A stretch of DNA of 64,000 nt from NCBI GenBank assembly GCA_910584745.1, contig CAJUDG010000002.1, positions 124,001-188,000 on the forward strand, given 5' to 3'. This document shows, piece after piece, positions 25,097 to 34,382 of this stretch; position 1 is the first letter of the stretch, and each line of letters starts with the position of its first letter. Source of the DNA: an uncultured Eubacteriales bacterium (GTDB lineage: Bacteria; Bacillota; Clostridia; Oscillospirales; Acutalibacteraceae). A model generated the notes under the pieces. It was given only the letters and a program-made list of their open reading frames with translations. It had not been told where the DNA came from and did not search any database. Made by a program: the position numbers and the translations under genes.

Positions 25097-25131
25097 TTGC
25101 AGGGTGCTTTTACTAAGTACCCTGCCTTTTT
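25097..25131 (+). terminator. Intrinsic terminator ahead of the scaffold gene
   Basis: GCAGGGT and ACCCTGC form a perfect 7-bp stem (25098-25126 approximately) with a 13-nt loop, followed by CTTTTT. Ends the structured RNA region. Downstream capsid genes need readthrough or another promoter; a further small hairpin TGCCGG/CCGGCA lies at about 25141-25161. Confidence 0.8.
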
Positions 25132-25253
25132 ATGCCCATTTGCCGGTGCAATGATCCGGCAGTAGGCCAAAATTGGCTAACCCGCAAGCCTATGAGAGCG
25201 GGGCGGCAGGACAAGGCGACGTCCTAAAAAGCCTAGCCGCATGGAGGTTTCAC

Positions 25254-25862
25254 ATGAAGAAAGAGGAATTGACTGCCCTGGGTATCACTGACGAGCAGGC
25301 CGACAAGGTTCTTGCCATGAACGGCAAGGACATCGAAAAGCACAAGAAAGCCGCCGAGGACGCCAAAAGCCAGGTAACTTCCCTGACCCAGCAGCTGTCC
25401 GACAGGGACAAAGACCTGGAGGGGCTCAAGGCTGGTGCTCAGAACGCCGAGGGCCTGAAAAAGCAGTTGGAGGAGCTGCAGGGCAAGTACAATACTGAGA
25501 CAGAGGACTACAAAAAGCAGCTGGCCGACCGGGACTATGCCGACGCCCTGACTGCCGCCATGCACGGCGAAAAGGTGGCCTTTACATCTAAGGCGGCGGA
25601 GAAGTCCATTCGGGACGCCCTTATGGCCGACCGGCTGGCCCTCAAGGACGGCAAGCTGGAGGGCTTTGCCGACCGGCTGAAAAACCTGCGGGAGTCCGAC
25701 CCGGACGCCTTCAAGTCCGATAAGCCCGACCCCACCTTTTCCGGCCCTATGGGTGCTGGTGGCCCTCCTGCCGGGCTGAGCCGTGCAGCCCAGGCGGCAA
25801 GGGCGGCGGGCGGTAGATTCAATCCCACTCCCGCAGGCAGCGCCGATGCCGAAACAAAATAA
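25254..25862 (+). CDS. Phage scaffolding protein (GP20-like)
   Basis: 202 residues from ATG 25254 behind GGAGGTTTCAC. Long coiled coil (EKHKKAAEDAKSQVTSLTQQ onward to about residue 90) and C-terminal basic/Gly-rich tail, the layout of minor structural protein GP20 scaffolds. Guides capsid assembly and is usually removed before maturation. Lies immediately before the decoration-like and major capsid genes. Confidence 0.88.
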   Translation: MKKEELTALGITDEQADKVLAMNGKDIEKHKKAAEDAKSQVTSLTQQLSDRDKDLEGLKAGAQNAEGLKKQLEELQGKYNTETEDYKKQLADRDYADALTAAMHGEKVAFTSKAAEKSIRDALMADRLALKDGKLEGFADRLKNLRESDPDAFKSDKPDPTFSGPMGAGGPPAGLSRAAQAARAAGGRFNPTPAGSADAETK

Positions 25863-25881
25863 CATTGAAAGGAACAAGCAA

Positions 25882-26256
25882 ATGATTACTGTTGAGAAAA
25901 GCGTTTCCACCCCCAATTTCCTGGACAGCGCGGTGGGCCTTGTGCGCAAGACCCGCCAGCTGCCCCAGACGATGGGTAAGGCGGACGGCAAGTACAAGAC
26001 CGTATTCGCCGGGACTATCTACCCTAAGGACGACGCCACCGCCACCGGCATCGTGTTCGCGGACGCGGACGTGACGGACGGTGACGCGGTTGGTTCTGTG
26101 CTGGTGGCGGGCCGGGTGCTTAAAGACCGGCTGACTATCAGCGACGCGGCCTTCACGGCCCTGGACGGGCTGGGCATCGTCTTTGTGGACGAAAACGGCG
26201 GCGTGGTAAAGCCCACGGCCGCAAGCGGCACTCCCAGCCAGCCTGCGGGCTCCTAA
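25882..26256 (+). CDS. Probable head decoration/fibre-type protein
   Basis: 124 residues from ATG 25882 (GAAAGGAACAAGCAA upstream). Beta-rich: YKTVFAGTIYPKDDATATGI, VGSVLVAGRVLKDRL, then a Gly/Ser/Pro tail. Its place between scaffold and major capsid is where lambda D-like or head-fibre proteins sit. Exact family not certain. Confidence 0.7.
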   Translation: MITVEKSVSTPNFLDSAVGLVRKTRQLPQTMGKADGKYKTVFAGTIYPKDDATATGIVFADADVTDGDAVGSVLVAGRVLKDRLTISDAAFTALDGLGIVFVDENGGVVKPTAASGTPSQPAGS

Positions 26257-26279
26257 AAAATTACAGGAGGTAAAAAAAT

Positions 26280-27332
26280 ATGCCTGACATTCTGAAAATG
26301 CTGGAACCGAAAGACCAGCTGGACTTCTCCCAGAACTTCCTCATCCCCCGGCCTCAGTACCTGGGGGATGTGATCTTCCCCGACCGGAAGACCCAGCACT
26401 TCAAGGCTGAGTACCTGCGCATGGCGGCGGGCGACCAGCTCCCCACGATGGCCCTGATCCACGGCCTGGACACCGAGGCCCATATCGCATCCCGGCCTGC
26501 GCTGGAGCGGGTGACGGTTGAAAAGCTCTTTATCAAGGAGAAAATCAACCAGTCCGAGAGCCTGCGTATGGCCCAGGAGAACGGTATTACCGACGACAGC
26601 GCCCTGCTGGACCAGGTATTCAATGACTGGGCACGGCTGGCGGAGAACGTGCGCTGCCGCACGGAGGCCGCAAAGATGGAAGTGCTCTCCACCGGCAAGA
26701 TGACCGTCAACGAGAACGGCCTGAATTTCGCCGTGAACTTCGGCGTGCCCACGGCCAACAGCAACCTGACTCTGGACCTCTCCACGGCCCAGAAGGACGC
26801 CCTGGGCCAGATCATGGCTATTGTGGAGAAGGCCCGGGAGAAGGGTATGACCATCTCCGGCATGGTGACCTCCAGCAAGGTGCTTTCCAAGCTGCTGACC
26901 AATGAGGGCATCAGCAGGGCCATCTACGGCGGCGCTGGCGCGGGGGCGATGGTGACCCGCTCTCAGCTGTCCACCCTGTTCAACGACCTGTTTGGGTTCA
27001 GCGTTATCCGCACCAACGACCTGCGCTACAACACGGAATCCAAGACCGGCGCGAAAACCACAAAGCGCTTTTTCGCCGAGAACAAGGTCTCCTTCCTGGC
27101 CTCCTACAACGGCCTGCAGGACTTTGGCGTGGGCCTTTGGGGCGTGACCCCGGAGGAGATCACCCTGGGCGGCTGGACCGGCAAGAGTGCGGAGCAGTTC
27201 ATCACTCTGACCCAGTGGACAGAGCAGGACCCCACGGCCGTTTGGTCTAAGGCGTCCGCCCTGTTCACGCCGGTCCTGCCCAACCCCGAGGGCCTGTTTA
27301 TTGCCACGGCCACCCTGCCTACGGCGGCATAG
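26280..27332 (+). CDS. Major capsid protein, gpE-like
   Basis: 350 residues. Starts MPDILKMLEPKDQLDFSQNF and includes LGDVIFPDRKTQHFKAEYLR and KRFFAENKVSFLASYNGL; this is the phage major capsid protein E family (HK97 fold, lambda gpE-like). Strong SD AGGAGG eight bases before ATG. Forms the icosahedral shell. Confidence 0.93.
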   Translation: MPDILKMLEPKDQLDFSQNFLIPRPQYLGDVIFPDRKTQHFKAEYLRMAAGDQLPTMALIHGLDTEAHIASRPALERVTVEKLFIKEKINQSESLRMAQENGITDDSALLDQVFNDWARLAENVRCRTEAAKMEVLSTGKMTVNENGLNFAVNFGVPTANSNLTLDLSTAQKDALGQIMAIVEKAREKGMTISGMVTSSKVLSKLLTNEGISRAIYGGAGAGAMVTRSQLSTLFNDLFGFSVIRTNDLRYNTESKTGAKTTKRFFAENKVSFLASYNGLQDFGVGLWGVTPEEITLGGWTGKSAEQFITLTQWTEQDPTAVWSKASALFTPVLPNPEGLFIATATLPTAA

Positions 27333-27340
27333 GAAACGGG

Positions 27341-27736
27341 GTGAGTAAAGTGGTCATTGTAAGCTATGAGTGGTACAAGGCCACTTACGGCGGCACCCTG
27401 GACGAGGAAACCTTTGGGCGGCTTTCCTCCCAGGGCTTTTTGTTTGCGGACGCTATGACAGAGTACCGGCTGAGTAAGCGTTGGCCTGGTCTCCCGGAGA
27501 GCGTACAGGGCGCGGTCATGTCGGCCCTGTGTGCCTACGCCGACCAAGCTCAGGTAGAGGAGAACGGCGGGCCGGTGGTGTCGGAGAGCAACGATGGTAT
27601 TTCCCGCACCTATGCTGGGGGCGGCAGCTCCGGCTCCGGGAACGGCGCGGGGGCCACAGCCCAGGGGAGGCTCAGCGCGGCGTTGCGTGTCTACCTTGCG
27701 CCCACCGGCCTACTGTATAGGGGACGAGGCAGATGA
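27341..27736 (+). CDS. Head-tail connector (gp6-like)
   Basis: 131 residues from GTG 27341. Helical N-terminal half typical of gp6-like connectors (YEWYKATYGGTLDEETFGRL, AVMSALCAYADQ), followed by a Gly/Ser-rich linker and a short C-terminal helix. First of four overlapping connector genes. Confidence 0.82.
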   Translation: MSKVVIVSYEWYKATYGGTLDEETFGRLSSQGFLFADAMTEYRLSKRWPGLPESVQGAVMSALCAYADQAQVEENGGPVVSESNDGISRTYAGGGSSGSGNGAGATAQGRLSAALRVYLAPTGLLYRGRGR

Positions 27737-28080
27737 AAAACTTTCTGGGCTGCACCGAAAGGCTGACCCTTGTACACCACGAGTGCGCCGGGGACAACGA
27801 TATTTATGCCTGCTATCCCATCAATGGGGCCAGCTGGTATGAGAAGATGGAGACAGTAGTTTCAGCGGACGGAGCAAAGCCGGTCAATGTGGTCAAAGTG
27901 AGAATACCTGAGAGCGCATTACCGGCCTGTCTGCCCCACAAGCTGGACTATATCGTAAAGGGACAAATCGAGGCAGTCAACCGCCCCGGCGACCTGACGG
28001 GCCTGACCTATTTTCAGGTGACGGCCGTTTCAGACAACCGCCGGGGCAGCCTGCCCCATGTAATGGCAGCGGGAACATGA
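27733..28080 (+). CDS. Head-tail joining protein (DUF6751-type)
   Basis: 115 residues, start overlapping previous stop. Beta-rich small protein with TLVHHECAGDNDIYACYPINGASWY and YFQVTAVSDNRRGSLPHV; occupies the head-closure slot of clostridial siphophages. Function inferred from order. Confidence 0.8.
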   Translation: MKNFLGCTERLTLVHHECAGDNDIYACYPINGASWYEKMETVVSADGAKPVNVVKVRIPESALPACLPHKLDYIVKGQIEAVNRPGDLTGLTYFQVTAVSDNRRGSLPHVMAAGT

Positions 28081-28472
28081 ATATTTTGCTTAAATTTCTG
28101 CGGGACGATGTTGCTCTCGAGGACATCCTCAAAAAGCGAGGCCTGTCCGGGAATATGCGGGCCAGAAAGTTTCTTGCCAGCCAAGTGGCGCGGCATTGCG
28201 ACCCCTATGTGCCTATGGCACAGGGAACGCTTAAAAACTCTCCGCAGATTGCGGAGGACGGCAGCGCCGTTACCTATCCCGGCCCCTATGCCCATTACCA
28301 GCATACCGGCCTTGCAATGGGTGGACGAGCTCCCAAGCACTATACCGGGGGTAGCCTTACCTATCACGGCGGGCCCATGCGCGGGCCGGAGTGGGATAAA
28401 CGTATGTTGGCCGACCACGCCGGGGACTTGGAGCAAGACCTGGCAGCATATGTAGGAGGGAAACCAAAGTGA
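28077..28472 (+). CDS. Minor capsid/HK97 gp10-like neck protein
   Basis: 131 residues. CDPYVPMAQGTLKNSP and YPGPYAHYQHTGLAMGG are typical of the minor capsid 2/gp10-like family. Overlaps both neighbours by 4 bp. Joins head and tail. Confidence 0.85.
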   Translation: MNILLKFLRDDVALEDILKKRGLSGNMRARKFLASQVARHCDPYVPMAQGTLKNSPQIAEDGSAVTYPGPYAHYQHTGLAMGGRAPKHYTGGSLTYHGGPMRGPEWDKRMLADHAGDLEQDLAAYVGGKPK

Positions 28473-28903
28473 CGATTATTGAGGGCCTGCGGGAATGGCT
28501 CAAGACCTGCCCCGCGCTAGCAGACAGCCGGCTGAATGTGGACTTCCTCCCGGAAGCCGCAAAAACCTATTCGGTGGACGCGGTTCCCTGTAAAGAGGTC
28601 GTGAAGAAATACATGGACGGGAGCTCCAAACGGCAGTTTATGTTTGCCATTGCCAGCCGGGAGTTCAGCGGCGCGGATATTGCGGAGAACATCGACACCC
28701 ACGCTTTTTATGAGGCCCTTTCGGCCTGGGTGGAGAGCCAGTGCAAGCGCCGGGCCTTTCCCAGCTTGGGCGATAGCCGCCGGGCACAGTCTATCGAGGT
28801 CAGCTCTACGGCCTACCCCTTTATTGTGGACGAGCATGGCACCGCGCGGTATCAGTTACAACTTGTATTAACCTATTTCCAGAAAGGAGAGAGATTCAAA
28901 TGA
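28469..28903 (+). CDS. Tail terminator/minor capsid 3-like protein
   Basis: 144 residues from GTG 28469. Pattern of the minor capsid 3/tail terminator family: LREWLKTCPALAD at the start, AFYEALSAWVESQCKRRAFP in the middle, and a C-terminal beta strand YQLQLVLTYFQKG. Caps the growing tail tube. Confidence 0.82.
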   Translation: MTIIEGLREWLKTCPALADSRLNVDFLPEAAKTYSVDAVPCKEVVKKYMDGSSKRQFMFAIASREFSGADIAENIDTHAFYEALSAWVESQCKRRAFPSLGDSRRAQSIEVSSTAYPFIVDEHGTARYQLQLVLTYFQKGERFK

Positions 28904-29445
28904 AATTGTCCGAGCTTATGGCGGGCCTGACCCCGGACGCGAACTTTGAGGGGTTCGTCACTAACGACGATATGGTGCTTGCCATCGACTGCTCCGAGAG
29001 CGGCAAGGCCGACGTAGGCGACTATGCCGTGGCCCAGATGGGTGTGACCGGCCTTGACGCCAACCTCAACCCCATCACCCAGGACAAGACCTATATCCGG
29101 GCGGGGCAGAGCACCATGAAGACTGGCAACCAGCGGGCCTTCAAGGTGTCCGGCGACCGCTATGTGGGGGACGAGTTCCAGGACTTCGCCCTGTCCCACA
29201 ACATCATGTACGGTACAGGTTCCAAAGTGATCCGGCCCTACGTCTACTTCTGCGCCCTCAACGGCAAAGGGGAGAAGGGCACGGCTTCCATCATCGTCAA
29301 CTCTGATGGCAGCGGCAACGCGGGCGAGAGTGCGGCGGTGGATATCGAGGTCAAAAAGGCCAACGCCGCGCCCACAGAGTACACCTATACCGCGCCCACT
29401 ACACCCGTGGTTCCGGGCGGCGGCGACCAGAATCAGGAGGAATAA
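28900..29445 (+). CDS. Major tail tube protein
   Basis: 181 residues. MKLSELMAGLTPDANFEGF, then a beta-rich core (QRAFKVSGDRYVGDEFQDFA) and a disordered C-terminal tail. Matches phage tail tube proteins preceding gpG-like chaperones. High-expression type SD AAAGGAGAG. Confidence 0.87.
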   Translation: MKLSELMAGLTPDANFEGFVTNDDMVLAIDCSESGKADVGDYAVAQMGVTGLDANLNPITQDKTYIRAGQSTMKTGNQRAFKVSGDRYVGDEFQDFALSHNIMYGTGSKVIRPYVYFCALNGKGEKGTASIIVNSDGSGNAGESAAVDIEVKKANAAPTEYTYTAPTTPVVPGGGDQNQEE

Positions 29446-29448
29446 TCT

Positions 29449-29868
29449 ATGGCAACCTTTCAATTTTCCGAACACCAGGCAGTTGAGCTGGACTTCTGCG
29501 GCGAGCTGAAATTCAGCCTGCCTATGGACGACGATACCCAGGACAAGCTGAAAAAGGCATCGAAGTATCTCCAGGATAAGTCGGAGGGCGCAGATGTTCA
29601 GTCACTCAGCGACTTGTGCGACTGCGTGATGGACGCCATCGACGACGTGCTGGGCGAGGGCGTGGCAGACCAGATCGCGGCCCTCAAGCCTGACTTTGGC
29701 TTTTGGGACGCCCTGGACGTGGTACAGTATATCTCCCGGGAGTACAACGCGGCAAAGGGGAAGTTGGTCGAGCGGTTCCAGAGCCAACGACCCCAGGCGG
29801 TTCCGTCAAACCGGGCTCAGCGCCGCGCAGAGGCAAAGGCAAAGCTTGCCGCCATTCATAAGGCATGA
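29449..29868 (+). CDS. Tail assembly chaperone
   Basis: 139 residues. Located between tail tube and tape measure with the Gp15 partner next; sequence FQFSEHQAVELDFCGELKFSLP and helical middle match Gp14/gpG-type chaperones. Two-gene overlap with Gp15 rather than an obvious slippery frameshift. Confidence 0.8.
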   Translation: MATFQFSEHQAVELDFCGELKFSLPMDDDTQDKLKKASKYLQDKSEGADVQSLSDLCDCVMDAIDDVLGEGVADQIAALKPDFGFWDALDVVQYISREYNAAKGKLVERFQSQRPQAVPSNRAQRRAEAKAKLAAIHKA

Positions 29869-30482
29869 ACCTGATAACCTCCCCTCTGCCCCGGATGGTA
29901 GAGGTAGGCGGGCGGCAATGCCCTATCAACACCGACTTCCGGGCCAGCATCCAGTTTGAGCTTTTGACTCTCAGCGATAAGCTGACCCCAGAGGATATTT
30001 TGCGGCTATACTATAGCGCAGACTGGCCCCGGCCTTATGACGAGGCTATTAAGAGCGCAATATGGTTCTACCGCTGCGGCAAAGAACCAGAGCCAGAGGG
30101 TAAAGGGGAAAAGGGCCTGCAAGGCACCCGCCGGAGCTATGACTTTGACGTGGACGCGGACGCGCTCTTTACCTCTTTCCGGCAAGCCTATGGGATAGAC
30201 CTCTCCGGGGAGAACCTGCATTGGTGGGCTTTTCGGGAGCTCATGCTGGGCATGCCCGAGGACACACCTTTTAAGCGCCGGGTCTACTACCGGGTGGGCA
30301 GTACGGAGGGTATGAGCCGCAAGCAGAAAAAGCAGTTCGAGGCCCGCCGGAAAAAGTACGCCTTGCCCGAGCGGGGCCGGGTAGACCACCGGCTGAGCCT
30401 GATGGAGAGGGACCAAGCCATGCGCGACTATGTGACCCAGCGTTTTCAAGAAGCCAATGAAGAAAAACGAAAAAGAACTTAG
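29865..30482 (+). CDS. Bacteriophage Gp15-family tail protein
   Basis: 205 residues with the Gp15 signature INTDFRASIQFELL and LHWWAFRELMLGMPEDTPF. Gp15 follows Gp14 chaperones in Firmicute siphophages and is part of tail initiation. Overlaps the small zinc-ribbon gene at its 3' end. Confidence 0.9.
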   Translation: MNLITSPLPRMVEVGGRQCPINTDFRASIQFELLTLSDKLTPEDILRLYYSADWPRPYDEAIKSAIWFYRCGKEPEPEGKGEKGLQGTRRSYDFDVDADALFTSFRQAYGIDLSGENLHWWAFRELMLGMPEDTPFKRRVYYRVGSTEGMSRKQKKQFEARRKKYALPERGRVDHRLSLMERDQAMRDYVTQRFQEANEEKRKRT

Positions 30483-30627
30483 GAAAATAAAATGCCCTTA
30501 TTGCGGATACGAAATGCCGGTGTTTGCCGCCCCCAAAGCGGTGAGCGCCGGTATTTTCGTGCGCTGCAAGGGGCGTAACTGCAAGAAAATGTTTGAAGTG
30601 AAGTTGCCCAAGAAGGACGACTTGTAA
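30457..30627 (+). CDS. Small zinc-ribbon protein (Com-like)
   Basis: 56 residues, ATG 30457 inside the end of the Gp15 gene in another frame. KCPYCGYEM and RCKGRNCKKMFEV give a four-Cys ribbon, as in Mu Com-like translational regulators. Ends at TAA 30625-30627, 57 bp before the tape-measure start. Confidence 0.75.
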   Translation: MKKNEKELRKIKCPYCGYEMPVFAAPKAVSAGIFVRCKGRNCKKMFEVKLPKKDDL

Positions 30628-30684
30628 TTTCAGCGTCAAGTAGAGCCATAGTTGCCGATGACGCCACGCAAGAGGTGGTGGCAT

Positions 30685-33600
30685 ATGGCAAACGACGGCT
30701 CCGTTGTAATTGGCATTGACGGCGATTCCAGCGGTTTTAAGAAAGAACTATCCGGGATAGGCGGCGTTGCAAAAAGCGCCCTGTCCGGCATGGGTAATAT
30801 TGCAAAGACCGCTATGGTGGGAGTGGGCACAGCCATTGGCGCGGTCACTACGGCGGTCGGCGCGATTGGTACGGCTTCCGCGAAGGTGGGCATGGACTTT
30901 GAAAGCTCCATGTCCCAGGTAGCGGCCACAATGGGCATGACCACCGAACAGCTGGCGGCGGGCAGCACGGAGTTTGACCTCTTAAAACAGGCGGCAAAGG
31001 ACGCGGGTGCAAGCACGGCTTTCAGCGCCACAGAGGCGGCGGAGGCTTTGAACTACCTGGCCCTGGCCGGGTACGACGCGGAAACGGCGGCGGACGCTCT
31101 CCCCGCCGTGCTGAACCTTGCGGCGGCTGGCGGTCTTGATTTAGCCTATGCCTCCGACCTGGCTACCGACGCCATGTCGGCCCTGGGTATCGAGGCCAGC
31201 AAGGAAAACCTCACCAAGTTTGGCGACCAGATGGCCCGGACTGCCAGCAAAGCGAACACCAGTGTGGGCCAGCTGGGCGAGGCCATTCTGACCGTGGGCG
31301 GCACAGCCAAAAGCCTGGCGGGCGGCACCACGGAACTAAACGCCGCCCTGGGCGTGCTGGCAAACCGGGGCATTAAAGGCTCCGAGGGCGGCACGGCCCT
31401 TAGGAACGTCATCCTTTCCCTGTCCGCGCCCACGGATAAGGCGGCGGGAGCTATGGAGGCCCTGGGCCTGGAGGTCTACGACGCGGCGGGAAATATGCGC
31501 CCCTTGAATCAGGTATTCAAAGACCTGGGGGCCTCCTTGGAGGGCATGAGCGAGGGCGAAAAGACCCAAGTGCTCAACGAGATTTTTAACAAGGTAGACC
31601 TCAAATCAGCTCAAGCCCTTTTGGCCGGCTGTGGCGAGGAGTTCGACAACCTAGCTGAGTCTATAGAGAACAGCGCCGGGGCCATGCAGGCTATGGCCGA
31701 TACCCAGCTAGACAACCTTGAGGGCGACATTACTATTCTCAAGTCCGGCCTGGAGGGGCTGGGCATTTCCATCTATGAGAACATGAACGCGCCCCTCCGG
31801 GAGACCGCGCAGTACGCTACGGAGATGGTGGGTAAACTTGCCACGGCCATCAATGAGGGCGGCCTGACGGGCCTTGTGGAGGCCGCAGGGGGTATTCTGG
31901 CCGATGTGCTGGTGCGTATTGCCCAGGCTCTCCCGCAGTTTATCCAGATGGGCACGCAGGTCCTGCAAAGCCTTATCTCCGGCCTGCTGCAAAACAAGGA
32001 TTCTTTGGCAAGCAGCGCAGTCGAAATAGGCGTCTCTCTGCTCTCTGGTATCGGCTCCATTACCGGCGACATTATTCTGGCGGGCCTGGATATCATCGTG
32101 GCCCTGGCGGACAGTATTGCCCAGCAGGCCCCCTCGCTGATTCCTGCCGCAGCTGAGGCTATCGCGCAGTTTGCCCAGGGGCTTTACCTCCGAGTGGGCA
32201 ATCTGCTTTCGGCAGGCCTGGAGCTCATCGGGGCGTTGGTCCAGGGAATCGGGTTGGCGCTGCCAGTTCTGGTAGAGAGCGTGCCGCAAATCATAGCGGC
32301 CCTTATGGCCGGTATCACGGCCCATGCGCCGGATATTCTCTACGCGGGCCACACAATTCTAACATCCCTGAGCCAGGGCCTGACGGAAAACCTTGCCCTG
32401 CTGGCTGAGTTTGTACCCCAGCTGATCGAGAGCATAGCGACCGGCATTACCACCTATCTGCCCAACCTCCTGATGGTGGCCCAGCAGATCATAGCCGGGC
32501 TGGTGCAGGGCATTACAGAGGCCCTGCCCGTGCTTTTGGAAGTCGGGCTGGCAATCGTCAACGGCCTGGTTTCTACCATCACGGAGAACCTTCCTGTGAT
32601 GGCCGAGGCCGCGCTGAATATCCTGCAAACTCTGATTCAGGGAATTGTTGACAACCTTCCCGCTCTCCTGGACGCGGCGCTGAATATCATTCAGAGCCTA
32701 TGCCAGGGAATTGTGGAGAATCTTCCCACCCTGATAGAAACAGCCCTGCAAATGGTGATGTCCCTGGTGCAGGGGATCCTCGACAGCCTGCCCAGTCTGG
32801 TAGACGCGGCGGTGCAGCTGGTAGCAACCCTGGTGGAAACTATCTGGAACACCGACTGGGTAAAAATCGGCTCAGATATTCTCCAGTTTATTGTGGACGG
32901 TATCGCGGCCATTCTTGGGTCTCTTTTGGACATTGCTTTCCAGCTGGTGAATACCCTGATCGACACCATTAGCGAGGTCAACTGGTTCCAGGTGGGCGCG
33001 GACGTGCTCAACTTCATCATCAACGGTATCGCCTCCTTGCTGGGCTCCCTGCTCAGTCTGGCGGTGCAGCTGGTATCTACTGTTTGGGACAAGATTGCTA
33101 CCACCGACTGGGTAAGCCTGGGCCGCAAGGTGCTGGACTTTATTATCAACGGTATTCGCAACCTGATTCCCAATCTGCTCAGCGCAGCCCAGAGCGTTGT
33201 CAAGACGGTTTGGGACAAGGTGACAAGCACCAACTGGCTGCAGCTGGGCTCCGACCTGTTGAAGAAATTCATAAGCGGGATTCGGAATGTCCTTTCCAGC
33301 CTTGCCACATTGGCAAAAGAAATTGTTTCCAAGATTTGGGACACCATCACCCATACTGACTGGCTGGGCGTGGGCCGGAATATCATCTCCGGCATTGCCA
33401 ATGGTATCGGCAACGCGGCGGGTATGCTCATTCAGGCCGCGCGGAATGTTGCGGCTAACGCCTTAAACGCCATCAAGAGCTTTTTCGGTATCGCCTCGCC
33501 CTCTAAGGTGATGGCGAAAGAGGTTGGCCGTTGGCTCCCGCCCGGCATTGGTAAGGGCATGGAGCAGGCCATGCCCCAGCTTGACCAGGATATGAAAGAC

Positions 33601-33852
33601 CAACTGCAAGACCTGGTAGATGACGCGAATATCGCGGTCGCGGCTGAGGTGGGCGGTGTGAGCAGTCAACTGAACGCCTCCACCGGCAGTGGCGACCATA
33701 ACGAGACCATTACCAATGACAACGGCATTATTGTAAACGTAAACGTCAATTATACCGGCCCCGGCGACCCGGAGGACGCCCGGGAGATAGGCCAGGAGAT
33801 GGGCGCGAAGGTTGCCCGTGAAATCAGGAGAAGGGGGCTGGTGCCCACATGA
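30685..33852 (+). CDS. Tail tape measure protein
   Basis: 1055 residues from ATG 30685 after GAGGTGGTGGC. N-terminal TMP domain (MDFESSMSQVAATMGM, LNYLALAGYDAETAADALPAVLNL), long hydrophobic central region made of roughly 30- to 40-residue repeats (LVQGI...LPxLLExAL), then a Trp-containing repeat (TDWVKIGSDILQFIVDGI and variants four to five times) and the SFFGIASPSKVM motif. Length sets tail length; roughly 1055 residues implies a long flexible tail, so a siphovirus. Confidence 0.95.
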   Translation: MANDGSVVIGIDGDSSGFKKELSGIGGVAKSALSGMGNIAKTAMVGVGTAIGAVTTAVGAIGTASAKVGMDFESSMSQVAATMGMTTEQLAAGSTEFDLLKQAAKDAGASTAFSATEAAEALNYLALAGYDAETAADALPAVLNLAAAGGLDLAYASDLATDAMSALGIEASKENLTKFGDQMARTASKANTSVGQLGEAILTVGGTAKSLAGGTTELNAALGVLANRGIKGSEGGTALRNVILSLSAPTDKAAGAMEALGLEVYDAAGNMRPLNQVFKDLGASLEGMSEGEKTQVLNEIFNKVDLKSAQALLAGCGEEFDNLAESIENSAGAMQAMADTQLDNLEGDITILKSGLEGLGISIYENMNAPLRETAQYATEMVGKLATAINEGGLTGLVEAAGGILADVLVRIAQALPQFIQMGTQVLQSLISGLLQNKDSLASSAVEIGVSLLSGIGSITGDIILAGLDIIVALADSIAQQAPSLIPAAAEAIAQFAQGLYLRVGNLLSAGLELIGALVQGIGLALPVLVESVPQIIAALMAGITAHAPDILYAGHTILTSLSQGLTENLALLAEFVPQLIESIATGITTYLPNLLMVAQQIIAGLVQGITEALPVLLEVGLAIVNGLVSTITENLPVMAEAALNILQTLIQGIVDNLPALLDAALNIIQSLCQGIVENLPTLIETALQMVMSLVQGILDSLPSLVDAAVQLVATLVETIWNTDWVKIGSDILQFIVDGIAAILGSLLDIAFQLVNTLIDTISEVNWFQVGADVLNFIINGIASLLGSLLSLAVQLVSTVWDKIATTDWVSLGRKVLDFIINGIRNLIPNLLSAAQSVVKTVWDKVTSTNWLQLGSDLLKKFISGIRNVLSSLATLAKEIVSKIWDTITHTDWLGVGRNIISGIANGIGNAAGMLIQAARNVAANALNAIKSFFGIASPSKVMAKEVGRWLPPGIGKGMEQAMPQLDQDMKDQLQDLVDDANIAVAAEVGGVSSQLNASTGSGDHNETITNDNGIIVNVNVNYTGPGDPEDAREIGQEMGAKVAREIRRRGLVPT

Positions 33853-34379
33853 CCGGCGACAGCTTTAGCTTTAACCAGTACAACAGCGTGGAGGATTGGG
33901 GCATGATGGTAGTGGCCACAGATGTGCTGCTCCCGCCCAAGCGCAGGCGCAAAATCACCATTCCGGGCCGCTCCGGGGCTTATGACTTCGGAGCTAGGAA
34001 TTGGGAGGAACGCACTATCCGGCTGACCTGCACCCTCATGCGGCAGATGTCAAAGGGGGAGTTCCGGGAGATCGTCTATGCCCTGTCCAAAAAGGGGCGG
34101 CTGCGGTTGTGGAACGAGCCGGGCAAGTTCTATGTGGCCGAGCTCTACGACCCCTCGGAGGTGCAGGACTTCTACCTGGAGACTGCCCGGGAGTTTGAAC
34201 TGGCGTTCACCGCCGAGCCCTTTGCCTATGGCCCCACCGTCACCACGCACATTACCAACGGCCGCAACGCCCTTGCATATAAGGGCACGGCGGAGACGCC
34301 CTGCGTGATCGTGCTGAAGAACACTTCGGCGGCGGACGTGATGAATGTTACTATCACTGCAACCAAAAGGAGGGAATGA
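33849..34379 (+). CDS. Distal tail protein (Dit), N-terminal family
   Basis: 176 residues. FSFNQYNSVEDWGMMVVATD and RRRKITIPGRSGAYDFG are the Dit/phage_tail family start; LTFTAEPFAYGP-like segment near the end (FELAFTAEPFAYGP). Makes the baseplate hub between tube and Tal. Short for Dit; the galectin-like C-terminal part appears to be encoded by the next two genes. Confidence 0.85.
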   Translation: MTGDSFSFNQYNSVEDWGMMVVATDVLLPPKRRRKITIPGRSGAYDFGARNWEERTIRLTCTLMRQMSKGEFREIVYALSKKGRLRLWNEPGKFYVAELYDPSEVQDFYLETAREFELAFTAEPFAYGPTVTTHITNGRNALAYKGTAETPCVIVLKNTSAADVMNVTITATKRRE

Positions 34380-34382
34380 CCC

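Noticed and set aside
30652..30684. Upstream start for the tape measure protein
   Set aside because: ATG 30685 has a well-spaced GAGGTGG and gives the usual family N-terminus; the extra eleven residues have no ribosome site.
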